A stretch of 6,595 nucleotides of DNA from Alphaproteobacteria bacterium (GTDB lineage Bacteria; Pseudomonadota; Alphaproteobacteria; Rhizobiales; Xanthobacteraceae), in assembly GCA_005884465.1 (NCBI GenBank), contig VAZH01000324.1, positions 1 through 6,595 of the forward strand. The letters run 5' to 3'. Of the stretch, positions 1 through 6,595 are shown piece after piece. Position 1 is the stretch's first letter; the number at the start of each line of letters is the position of its first letter. Below the pieces are notes generated by a model. The model did not search any database. It was not told where the DNA came from and saw only the letters and a program-made list of their open reading frames with translations. The position numbers and the translations under genes were made by a program.

Positions 1-506
1 CATTCGAGGGCATGTCGGTGCTGGAGAATGTGATGATCGGCGCGTTCCTGCGCACGTCCCATCGCGCCGAGGCCGAAACACGCGCGCGCGCTGTGCTGGC
101 GCGCGTCGGCATGAGCAAGCTCGCCGAAGCGCCGGCACGATCGCTCGGCACCCCCGGGCGCAAGCGGCTCGAAATCGCCCGCGCGCTGGCAACCGAGCCC
201 AAGGTTCTGTTGCTTGATGAAGCGATGGCGGGCCTCACGCAGCGCGAGGTGCAGCTCGCGATCGATCTCGTGCGCGACATCCATCGTTCCGGCATTACCC
301 TGGTGATTGTCGAGCACATCATGGAAGTCATCATGTCGCTGACGACGCGGGTGGTGGTGTTTCACCAGTGCCGCGAGATCGCGCGCGGCAGTCCGCGCGA
401 GGTCACCGGCAATCCGGCGGTGATCGCGGCCTATCTCGGCACGCGCGCGGCCAAGGCCGCCGCCGGCCACACCCCGATCGAGCTGATGGGCGGACCCGGG
501 ACATGA
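1..506 (+). CDS. livG: LivG-type branched-chain amino acid ABC transporter ATPase, 5'-truncated
   Basis: C-terminal part of a cytoplasmic ABC ATPase of the Liv/HAAT importer class, which powers uptake of branched-chain amino acids or related carboxylates through LivH/LivM-type permeases. The frame is open to the window edge (codons for F-E-G precede the first ATG at 12), so that ATG is internal: the text F-E-G-M-S-V-L-E-N-V is the family's stretch after the Q-loop, and Walker A lies upstream. Counting from that Met, a degenerate signature (SLGTPGRKRLEIARAL, about 44-59) is followed by Walker B (VLLLDEAMAG, about 65-74), the switch histidine (VIVEH, about 98-102) and the usual LivG tail ending in NPAVIAAYLG plus about 20 residues. 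The signature lacks LSGGQ, but R-K-R-L-E variants are known in LivG relatives, so this is not a sign of decay. The stop overlaps the next gene's ATG. The substrate cannot be read from the ATPase alone. Confidence 0.93.
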   Translation, partial: FEGMSVLENVMIGAFLRTSHRAEAETRARAVLARVGMSKLAEAPARSLGTPGRKRLEIARALATEPKVLLLDEAMAGLTQREVQLAIDLVRDIHRSGITLVIVEHIMEVIMSLTTRVVVFHQCREIARGSPREVTGNPAVIAAYLGTRAAKAAAGHTPIELMGGPGT

Positions 507-1222
507 CCGCGCCCTTGCTCAAGATCGAGCATCTCGAAGTCCGCTACGGCGACCTGATCGGCGTATCCGACGTTTCGCTTGATGTGCCCGAGGGCAGCGT
601 CGTCGCGCTGCTCGGCTCCAACGGCGGCGGCAAGACCACGGTTCTCAATGCGATCGCCGGGCTCATCCCGGTGCATTCCGGATCGATCGGGTTTTGCGGG
701 CGGGAGATCGGCGGCGAGAGCGCGTTTTCGATCGTGCGCAAAGGCCTCGCCTTGTCGCCGGAAGGCTGGCGGCTGTTCGTGCAGCAAAGCGTCGAAAACA
801 ATCTGCTGCTCGGAGCCACCCCGCTGCGCGACAAGGCGCACAGCGCGACGCTGCTCGATCGCGTTTACGAGATCTTTCCGAAGCTAGCGGAGCGGCGCAA
901 CCAGCGCGCCGGCACCATGTCCGGCGGCGAGCGGCAGATGCTGGCGGTCGGCCGGGCGCTAATGAGCGATCCCAAACTCCTGATGCTGGATGAGCCGTCG
1001 CTCGGGCTGGCGCCAACGGTAGTCGAGTCGATGTACGAGACATTTGGGCGGTTGCACCGGGAAGGGTTGACGATCCTGCTCGCTGAGCAATCCATCGAGC
1101 TCGCGCTGGAGGTCTCGGATTTTGCAACCGTGCTGCAAGTCGGCAAGAGCGTGTTGTCCGGCACGGCCGCTGATCTTGCCGAAGATCCCCAGGTGCAGCG
1201 CGCCTATCTCGGCACCGCCTGA
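503..1222 (+). CDS. livF: LivF-type branched-chain amino acid ABC transporter ATPase
   Basis: Second cytoplasmic ATPase of the same Liv/HAAT importer, expected to pair with the upstream LivG-type subunit. The 239-residue protein has the usual LivF length. Visible are Walker A (GSNGGGKTT, about 38-46), a PEG motif in the Q-loop region (SPEGWRLF, about 85-92) typical of LivF, the signature MSGGERQM (139-146), Walker B LLMLDEP (159-165, catalytic Glu164) and D-loop SLGLAP. The switch position is Gln (ILLAEQ, Gln196) rather than His, as is normal for LivF, while the partner LivG has His. Walker A has Gly-Gly-Gly where most relatives have Gly-Ala-Gly; this should still bind ATP. The start at 503 is chosen because it forms an ATGA overlap with livG and begins the conserved LLKIEHLEVRYG stretch; the frame is open further upstream (from 368), but that extension is a shadow of livG. 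There is no good ribosome binding site, so translational coupling is likely. Confidence 0.95.
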   Translation: MTAPLLKIEHLEVRYGDLIGVSDVSLDVPEGSVVALLGSNGGGKTTVLNAIAGLIPVHSGSIGFCGREIGGESAFSIVRKGLALSPEGWRLFVQQSVENNLLLGATPLRDKAHSATLLDRVYEIFPKLAERRNQRAGTMSGGERQMLAVGRALMSDPKLLMLDEPSLGLAPTVVESMYETFGRLHREGLTILLAEQSIELALEVSDFATVLQVGKSVLSGTAADLAEDPQVQRAYLGTA

Positions 1223-1264
1223 GGCTTCAACCTGGCCTGTTTGACACTAACGAACGGAGTGAAC

Positions 1265-1799
1265 ATGAGAAATTGGATCAGCGCCGCGTTGCTCTTGATA
1301 TCCGCCGCAGCAGCGAACGCGCAAACACCTTACGCGGGGATGCAGACGCGATCGATCAAGGCATTGTCCGAACAGCAAGGTCGCGGATCTCAGCGCCGGT
1401 CGCGGCATGGGGTTGGCGCTGGCCGCCGAGTTGAACGGCTACCCCGGACCTGTCCACGTCCTGGAATTGGTCGACAAACTCAACCTGTCGGCCGACCAGC
1501 GCGCCAGCGTTCAACGGCTGTTCGATTCCATGAAGGCTGAAGCCCTACCGCTAGGCGCAAAATTGCTCGAACAGGAAGCTGATCTGGACAAGCAATTCGC
1601 CACTCACACGGTGACGCCGGATAGTCTGAAGGCCTCAACCGCGGCCGTTGCGGCGACACAAGGCGCGCTGCGCGAAACACACCTCAAATATCATCTGTCA
1701 ATGGTTGCTGTCTTGAGTCCCGGCCAGAAGCAACGCTATGCGGAGTTGCGCGGCTATGGCGGCCAGGCTCCATCGATCGAGGATCACCACCACCGTTGA
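1265..1799 (+). pseudogene. Spy/CpxP-like periplasmic LTXXQ-type protein, frameshifted
   Basis: Small exported helical protein resembling the Spy/CpxP (LTXXQ) superfamily of periplasmic stress or metal-response proteins. The ATG at 1265 has GGAG at 1256-1259 and encodes a clear signal peptide (MRNWISAALLLISAAAANAQ, AxA cleavage before Gln20). The frame then runs to ...IKALSEQQ, where one extra G in the GG pair at 1379/1380 diverts it to a stop at 1540. Removing that G continues directly as VADLSAGRGMGLALAAELNG and reads to the stop at 1797-1799, giving 177 residues. The downstream part has two LTXXQ-like segments (LSADQRASVQRLF and LSPGQKQRYAELRGY) and a His-rich end (EDHHHR). A separate 130-residue frame from ATG 1407 exists but has no signal peptide or ribosome binding site. 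The gene is 42 bp after livF and convergent with the RND gene. This is either a true pseudogene or a one-base sequence error; the family assignment is moderate because the protein is short. Confidence 0.75.
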
Positions 1800-1847
1800 A
1801 GATGTGGCTTCGCGGACCGGATGTGCCGGTGTCCGGGCAATGTCAGC
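1800..1847. terminator. possible hairpin between convergent genes
   Basis: The 48-bp gap between the two convergent genes contains CGGACCGG (1813-1820), a 5-base loop, and CCGGTGTCCG (1826-1835). These can pair as an 8-bp GC-rich stem with a two-base bulge (TG, 1830-1831). The location suits a shared bidirectional terminator, but neither strand has a T-run after the stem, so intrinsic termination is doubtful. Confidence 0.25.
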
Positions 1848-2330
1848 TCACTCGGCGGCTTGCTTGACCGAGCCGGAGTCCGCCGGCGGTTCGCCTTCAA
1901 GACCCTTCGAGCGTCCCCAGCGCTCAAACGCGTTCGAGAGCCTGTCGAGATAGAGATACACAACGGGTGTCGTGAACAGCGTGAGCGCCTGACTGACGAT
2001 CAAGCCGCCGACCATCGCATAGCCGAGCGGCTGGCGGATTTCCGATCCGGTGCCCGTACCCAGCATCAGCGGCACGCCGCCAAGCAAGGCCGCCATCGTC
2101 GTCATCATGATCGGTCGAAATCGCAGTAGCGCTGCCTTCCGGATCGATTGTTCCGAGGTGAGATGCTCGTCGCGTTCGGCCGAGATCGCGAAGTCGACCA
2201 TCATGATGCCGTTCTTCTTGACGATGCCGATCAGGAGAATGATGCCGATCAAGGCGATCAGGCTGAAGTCGAATCCGAACGCCATCAGGATCGCCAGCGC
2301 GCCGATGCCGGCCGAGGGCAAGGTCGACAG
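1848..2330 (-). pseudogene. detached C-terminal part (TM9-TM12) of the RND pump
   Basis: This stretch carries the last quarter of the RND pump in a frame different from its N-terminal part; it is a sub-region of the 1848-4951 entry. It reads [14 protein letters not shown] (TM9), then [19 protein letters not shown] (TM10, with the lysine equivalent to AcrB Lys940 in the KKN motif), the loop [17 protein letters not shown] (TM11), [15 protein letters not shown] and [16 protein letters not shown] (TM12), followed by a hydrophilic tail. Sequence conservation is good up to the stop, so the decay, if real, is recent. The only candidate start near the left edge is a TTG at 2321 inside the conserved text, with no ribosome binding site seen, so independent translation is unlikely. 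Confidence 0.85.
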
Positions 2331-4951
2331 AAGATCAGGTACACGACGACCAGCGCGGCCAGGATCAATAGCGGCACGGTGCCGAGCGATTGCTGGAACG
2401 CCTGCGCGGTACCCTGGAAGCTCGAGTTGAGCGTGGCCGGCGCGCCGAGTTCGGCCATCGCTTTCTGAACGGCATCGGTGGCTTGCCCAAGCGCAGCGCC
2501 CTGCGCCAGGTTGAAGCTGATCGTGATCGCCGGAAACTGGCCCTGGTGGCTGATCGATAGCGGACGCACCGGTACGCTGGTCCAGGTCGCGAACGTCGAC
2601 AGTGGCACCTGATCGCCGGTCGCCGGCGATTTGACATAGAGCTTGTTGAGCGTGTCGAGATTGCCCTGCAGCTCAGGCAGGATTTCCAGGATCACGTGAT
2701 AACTGTTGAGCTGCGTGAAGTACTGGGTGACCTGACGCTGGCCGAACGCGTCGTAGAGCGTGTCGTCGATCAGCTGCGGCTGGATACCGTAGCGCGAGGC
2801 GGTATCGCGATTGATCCTCAGCTCGAGCGTCGTGCCCTGGGTCTGCTGGTCGGTCGCGACGTCGCGCAGCTCAGGCAAGGTCTGCATCTTGGCCAGAATC
2901 TTCGGGGCCCATTCGTTAAGCTCGGCCAGGTTGGCATCCTGCAGCGTGAACTCGAACTGCGTCCGCGTCGGCCGGCCGCCGAGCCGCACGTCTTGCGCCG
3001 ACTGCATGTAGAGCCGCGCGCCTTCGACCTGTTCGAGCTTGGGGCGCATGCGGGAGATGATCTGCTGGGCATTTGCTTTGCGTTCGTCGCGCGGCTTCAG
3101 CGTGATGAACAGGTTGCCGTTATTGCCGGCCCGGCCGCTGCCGCCGACCGCCATCGCCACGCTGGCGACGTCCGGGTCGGCCTGCACGATGGCGGCAAGG
3201 GCCTCCATCCGCTGCTTCATCGCGGCTAAGGAAATGTCCTGGTTGGCTTCGGCGGTAGCGGTGATCAGGCCATTGTCCTGCTGCGGGAAAAATCCCTTGG
3301 GGATAATCACGAACAGATAGACCGACAATCCGAGCGTCGCGAAGAAGACCATCAGCGTCGCGAAGCGCCAGCGCAAGGCAAGGTCCAGGCCGCGCTCATA
3401 GCCATGAAGCATCGCGTCGAAAGCACGCTCGCTCCATTGATAAAACCGGCCGTGTCGGGTTTCGCCGTGCGCGCGGAGAAAGCGCGATGCCATCATCGGC
3501 GTCAGCGTCAGCGATACCACCATCGATACGAAGATCGTCATCCCCAGCGTGACCGCGAATTCGCGGAACAGGCGTCCGATGATGCCGCCCATCAGCAACA
3601 GTGGAATCAGCACGGCGATCAGCGAGATGCTGATCGATACGATCGTGAAGCCGATTTCTCTGGCGCCCTTGAACGCGGCGGCAAGTGGCTTTTCGCCTTG
3701 CTCGACATAACGCGTGATGTTTTCCAACATCACGATGGCGTCGTCGACCACGAAACCGACGGAGATCGTCAGCGCCATCAACGACAGATTGTCGAGGGTG
3801 TAGCCGAACGCCCACATCAGCGCGCAGGCTCCGAGCAATGCAAGCGGCACGGTGACGGCTGGAATGACGGTCGCCCAGAAACTGCGCAGGAACAGGAAGA
3901 TGACCATGACCACCAGCGCGATGGTCAACAGCAACGTGAACTGAACGTCCGCGACCGCGGCGCGAATGGTCTGGGTACGATCGCTGATGAGCTCGATCTT
4001 GACTGCCGGTGGAATCGCTGCCACCAGCCGCGGCAGCAGCGACTTGATCTTGTCGACGGTCTCGATGACGTTGGCGCCGGGCTGCTTGTAGATCACCAGA
4101 AACACGCCGCGCTTGCCATTGGCCCACGCCGCCTGCTTGGCATCTTCGGGTCCGGTGACGGCCTGGCCGATGTCGCGGATGCGCAACGGCCCGCCATTGC
4201 GGTAGGCCACGATGATGTCGTTCCAGTCCTTTGAGTCCGTGAGTTGGTCGTTGGCGTAGATCGTATAGGCGCGCGTCGTGCCGTCGATGTTGCCCTTCGG
4301 GCTGTCGACGGTTGTGATCGCAATCTGGCTGCGGACATCTTCCAGCGACAGGCCTTTGGCGACCAGTTTTGCCGGATCGACCTGGACGCGGATCGACGGC
4401 TTTTGCTGACCCCCGATCACTACTTGCGCCACGCCGGAAATCTGGCTGATCTGCTGCGCGAGCTGCGCGTCGACGGCATCACTGACCGTGGTCAGAGGCA
4501 ACGTCTCGGATGTCGCCGACAACAACAGGATCGGCGAATCCGCCGGATTGACCTTGCGATAGGTCGGCGGCGAGGGAAGATTTTTCGGCAATTGGCCGCC
4601 GGCGGCATTGATGGCGCCCTGCACATCGTTGGCGGCGCCATCGATACTGCGGTTGAGGTCGAACTGGATCGTGACCGCCGCTGTCCCGAGATAGCTCGTC
4701 GAGGTCATCTGGGCGATGCCGGGAATCTGCGCGAACTGCCGCTCGAGCGGCTGCGCCACCGAGGAGGCCATGGTTTCGGGGCTGGCGCCGGGGAGGTTCG
4801 CGGTGACCTGGATGGTCGGGAAATCCACCTGCGGCAGCGGCGCCACCGGCAGCAGCGGATAAGCGACGAGGCCGACAAAGAGAATGCCGGCCATCAGCAG
4901 CGAAGTGCCGATAGGATAGCGAATGAAAGGTGCGGAAATGCCTTCGTTCAT
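1848..4951 (-). pseudogene. MdtB/MdtC-like RND multidrug efflux pump, disrupted by a deletion
   Basis: Inner-membrane proton/drug antiporter of the HAE-1 RND family, closest in feel to E. coli MdtB/MdtC; it would export drugs through the adaptor and an outer-membrane channel. ATG 4951 overlaps the adaptor's stop (ATGA). Visible are TM1 (about 12-33), the porter-domain text LPQVDFPTIQV, TM4 with the proton-relay aspartates Asp403/Asp404 (GFVVDDAIVMLEN), LTLTPMMASR (about 481-490), the second periplasmic half starting after about 550, and TM8 ending in VVVYLI (about 873). Here the frame leaves the family and stops at 2285 after 15 aberrant residues. The family sequence resumes in another frame as [10 protein letters not shown] and runs to 1848. 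Between Ile873 and that Ser only 5 nt remain where relatives have about 15 codons (LGxLYESYxHPLTIL), so about 40 bp is inferred lost. The restored protein would be about 1047 aa. The 888-aa product lacks TM9-12 and the relay lysine, so it should be inactive. Confidence 0.88.
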
Positions 4952-6129
4952 TCCTGCTTGACCTTCGGTTGCGCCGGATCCGAACTCGCCACCGCCGTTG
5001 AGACGAGGGTGCCGGGCTGAACCTTGAATTGGCCACCCGTGATCACCTGCTGTCCCGGCGACAGACCCTCATCGACCACGGAGCGTCCGTCGATCGATTG
5101 GCTGACCTTGACCTTGCGCAGTTCGGCCTTGTTGTCCTGGTTGACGATATAGGCGTAGAGCCCATCGGTAGAGTGCTGGATCGCGTCGTCCGGGACCACC
5201 GTGGCATCCTTCAGCGTCTTCACCAGCAGCCGGGTCGAAACCGACTGGCCCGGCCACAATGCATGGTTCCTGTTGTCGAACACCGCCTTGAGCCGAATAG
5301 TCCCGCTGGTACTGTCGACCTGATTGTTGACCACCGCCAATGTTCCTTCCGCCAACGGCTTCTTGCCGTCGGTTGTGATGGCGATCACCTTGAGCGGTTG
5401 TATCGATTGTCCCTCGTTGATGTATGGCAACTGCTCTTCCGGGGCCGTGAAAACCACGGCGATCGGTTCGATCTGGGCGATGGTGACGATGCCGGTCTGG
5501 GTCGAGGCATTGACGATGTTGCCGACATCGACCTGGCGCAGCCCTGCGATGCCCGAGATCGGCGCCTTGATGGTGGTGTAGTCGAGTTGAGTCTGGGCAT
5601 TAAAGACGGCCGCATCATCGGCTGCGATCTGCGCCGTCAATTGCGCTACGGTGGAACGCTGGGTGTCGGTCTGCTGCCGGGTCGCGAATTCACCAAGCTT
5701 GGTGTAGCGCTGCAGGTCGAGATTGGCATTGGCCAGATTGGCCTCATCCTGGGCTTTCTTGGCCTTGGCCTGAGCGAGCGCCGCCTGGAATGGGCGCGGA
5801 TCGATCTCGGCAAGCAGGTCGCCCTGGTTGACCAGTTGCCCTTCCTTGAAGGCGATCTGGTCGACCTGGCCATCGACGCGCGTCCGCACCACCACCGTGT
5901 TGAAGCCCTGAACCGTTCCGAGCCCGGTCAGATACACTGGAAAGTCAGCCTTCTCGACCGGTTTGACGGTGACGCGAACCGGAGCATTCGATGTGGGAGG
6001 AGCTGACTTTTGAGCGCTTTCGGTCTTCGCCCTCGGATTAGGGCCATAAAATCGCTGCCAGCCGAAATAGCCCACCGCCCCGACCGCTGCGATGAGCAAA
6101 ACCCAACCGATGGTCCGCGATGTGGTCAT
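4948..6129 (-). CDS. MdtA-like periplasmic adaptor (membrane fusion protein) of RND efflux system
   Basis: HlyD/AcrA-family adaptor that bridges the RND pump and an outer-membrane channel; 393 residues, typical length. It starts with an uncleaved-looking membrane anchor (about 8-24, WVLLIAAVGAVGYFGW) and has no lipobox cysteine, so it is anchored like MdtA rather than lipidated like AcrA. Domains in order: first lipoyl half (about 75-112, VRTRVDGQVDQIAFKEGQLV and GDLLAEIDPRPF), an alpha-hairpin rich in Ala/Gln/Lys (about 113-182), second lipoyl half (TTIKAPISGIAGLRQVDVGN, 185-204), beta-barrel (about 216-300, with VDSTSGTIRLKAVFDN and LWPGQSV) and a membrane-proximal domain to about 375 (VVPDDAI, SPGQQVITGGQFKVQPG). 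The gene looks intact. ATG 6129 is preferred over ATG 6139, which is in another frame; the ribosome binding site is weak. It is the first gene of the operon and is coupled by ATGA to the pump gene. With that pump broken it may have no local partner. Confidence 0.93.
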   Translation of the reverse strand: MTTSRTIGWVLLIAAVGAVGYFGWQRFYGPNPRAKTESAQKSAPPTSNAPVRVTVKPVEKADFPVYLTGLGTVQGFNTVVVRTRVDGQVDQIAFKEGQLVNQGDLLAEIDPRPFQAALAQAKAKKAQDEANLANANLDLQRYTKLGEFATRQQTDTQRSTVAQLTAQIAADDAAVFNAQTQLDYTTIKAPISGIAGLRQVDVGNIVNASTQTGIVTIAQIEPIAVVFTAPEEQLPYINEGQSIQPLKVIAITTDGKKPLAEGTLAVVNNQVDSTSGTIRLKAVFDNRNHALWPGQSVSTRLLVKTLKDATVVPDDAIQHSTDGLYAYIVNQDNKAELRKVKVSQSIDGRSVVDEGLSPGQQVITGGQFKVQPGTLVSTAVASSDPAQPKVKQE

Positions 6130-6273
6130 GTGCGCTCATGTGCTCGAAAACAAGTAATGGGCCTTTAAAACGGTTCCCAAGGACCTCAGATATAATATGC
6201 GTGCACTTGATGAGTACACACACTATGGCTTGAGAAACCTAAACTTTTGGAAAGCTTTGGGAGATTGCAGCCC
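6130..6273. promoter_or_regulatory. divergent promoter region between adaptor and MarR genes
   Basis: This 144-bp gap is distinctly AT-richer than its flanks and must hold the start signals of both the minus-strand efflux operon and the plus-strand regulator. A perfect TATAAT lies at 6191-6196 on the + strand, and the overlapping complement reads TATTAT (6197-6192) on the - strand. Both are -10 candidates placed about 60-80 bases from the two genes. I could not find a good -35 hexamer for either, so the exact promoters are uncertain. The MarR gene has a GGGAG ribosome binding site at 6259-6263. Confidence 0.5.
6198..6222. promoter_or_regulatory. candidate MarR operator (imperfect palindrome)
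   Basis: An inverted repeat is centred on 6210: GTGCACT (6201-6207), spacer TGATG, AGTACAC (6213-6219), with further G-C and T-A pairs one step out (6199/6221 and 6198/6222). Eight of ten symmetric positions pair. The size fits a MarR-dimer site (these are usually short imperfect palindromes). It abuts the TATAAT box, so an occupied site would cover the -10/start area of the regulator and lie upstream of, or in, the promoter of the efflux operon. Binding by the adjacent regulator is inference. Confidence 0.5.
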
Positions 6274-6595
6274 ATGTCGCTCGATCTGAAACGCCAGCTG
6301 ATTGCGCAGCTCGTCGAAAGCTCGCGCCTGCTGCGCAATTACATCGACAACCGCGCCAAGGGCCGCGGCACCACGCGCGCGCAATGGATTGTATTGTTTC
6401 GACTGCGGCAGCAGGAAGGATTGTCACAGGTCGATCTGGCCGATGTGCTTGAACTGCAGCCGATCTCGCTGGTACGCCTGCTCGATCGACTGGTCCAGCA
6501 CGGCCTTCTCGAGCGACGGCACGATCCACGGGATCGACGCGCCAATCGACTATTTCTGACGGAAAGCGGTCGCCAGCTTGTCGATGACCTCGACA
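6274..6595 (+). CDS. MarR-family transcriptional regulator, 3'-truncated by window end
   Basis: Winged helix-turn-helix regulator; the first 107 codons are present and the frame is open at the window edge. Full MarR proteins are about 140-160 residues, so roughly two thirds is here. ATG 6274 has GGGAG 10 bases upstream. The N-terminal dimerisation helix (about 4-30) is followed by the wHTH: QWIVLFRLRQQEGLSQVDLA (37-56), recognition-helix region LQPISLVRLLDRLVQHGLLE (61-80) and the diagnostic wing DPRDRRANRLFLTESG (84-99). Members usually repress a neighbouring divergent efflux operon and are released by small phenolic or drug-like ligands, which fits the context (adaptor plus RND pump head to head, palindrome between). 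The ligand cannot be predicted. It is read in full only by translating into the window edge, because no stop occurs. Confidence 0.93.
   Translation, partial: MSLDLKRQLIAQLVESSRLLRNYIDNRAKGRGTTRAQWIVLFRLRQQEGLSQVDLADVLELQPISLVRLLDRLVQHGLLERRHDPRDRRANRLFLTESGRQLVDDLD

Noticed and set aside
1241..1269. Perfect TTGACA (1241-1246) as a -35 box for the Spy-like gene
   Set aside because: The 17-bp-spaced -10 position falls on the start codon (CATGAG), so it cannot drive this gene; probably chance, with expression by read-through from livF.
1379..1382. Programmed ribosomal frameshift in the Spy-like gene
   Set aside because: No slippery heptamer and no obvious downstream structure; an extra base is the simpler explanation.
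1738..2129. Plus-strand frames spanning the convergent gap (71 and 102 codons)
   Set aside because: They cross from the end of one gene into the antisense of another, lack ribosome binding sites, and look like no known protein.
3404..4234. 276-codon plus-strand open frame opposite the RND gene
   Set aside because: Composition is low-complexity (runs of R, Q, D, H) typical of an antisense shadow of a GC-rich gene; the minus strand has a clear RND protein here.
4244..5020. 258-codon plus-strand open frame opposite the RND N-terminus
   Set aside because: Antisense shadow; Arg/Asp-rich with no domain pattern, while the minus strand carries the conserved porter domain.
5029..6006. 325-codon plus-strand open frame opposite the adaptor gene
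   Set aside because: Long but a shadow: it mirrors the adaptor codon structure and shows no recognisable domain or start signal.
6251..6258. AAAGCTTT perfect 8-bp palindrome just before the MarR ribosome binding site
   Set aside because: Too short to separate from chance and weaker as an operator than the 6198-6222 dyad.
1..6595. Hidden mobile element, CRISPR array, retron, toxin-antitoxin or other defence system
   Set aside because: No repeats, transposase, integrase, attachment-site duplication or unusual composition seen; nearly all bases belong to transport, efflux and regulator genes.

Overview
The window looks like chromosomal DNA of a GC-rich alphaproteobacterium. By gene style it most resembles the Bradyrhizobium/Rhodopseudomonas group; this is inferred from codon usage and protein flavour, not from a database search. 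No phage genes, insertion sequences, tRNA, rRNA or CRISPR arrays are visible.

Left part (1-1222, + strand): the end of a branched-chain-amino-acid-type (Liv/HAAT) ABC transporter operon. A 5'-truncated LivG-type ATPase overlaps a complete LivF-type ATPase by ATGA. The permeases and binding protein would lie upstream, outside the window. 42 bases later, on the same strand, comes a small secreted protein of the Spy/CpxP-like 'LTXXQ' type (1265-1799). Its reading frame is broken by one extra G at 1379/1380; dropping that G restores a 177-residue protein with signal peptide.

Right part (1848-6595): a drug-efflux locus. A divergently transcribed MarR-family regulator (6274 to beyond the window end, + strand) faces a two-gene minus-strand operon. 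That operon encodes an MdtA-like periplasmic adaptor (4948-6129) and an MdtB/MdtC-like RND pump (1848-4951), joined by a second ATGA overlap. The shared 144-bp intergenic region holds a TATAAT box and a 25-bp imperfect palindrome, the obvious candidate MarR operator. No outer-membrane channel gene and no second RND subunit are present.

The RND gene is also broken. At about 2330/2331 roughly 40 bp appear to be missing at the TM8-TM9 junction, splitting a pump of about 1047 residues into an 888-residue open frame and a C-terminal remnant that carries TM9-12. The two lesions lie within 1 kb of each other in convergent neighbours. In E. coli the homologous functions (mdtABC and spy) belong to one envelope-stress regulon, BaeSR. 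This may therefore be a decaying envelope-stress/efflux module, or a patch of poor sequence; read-level data would decide. I found no convincing new biological system.
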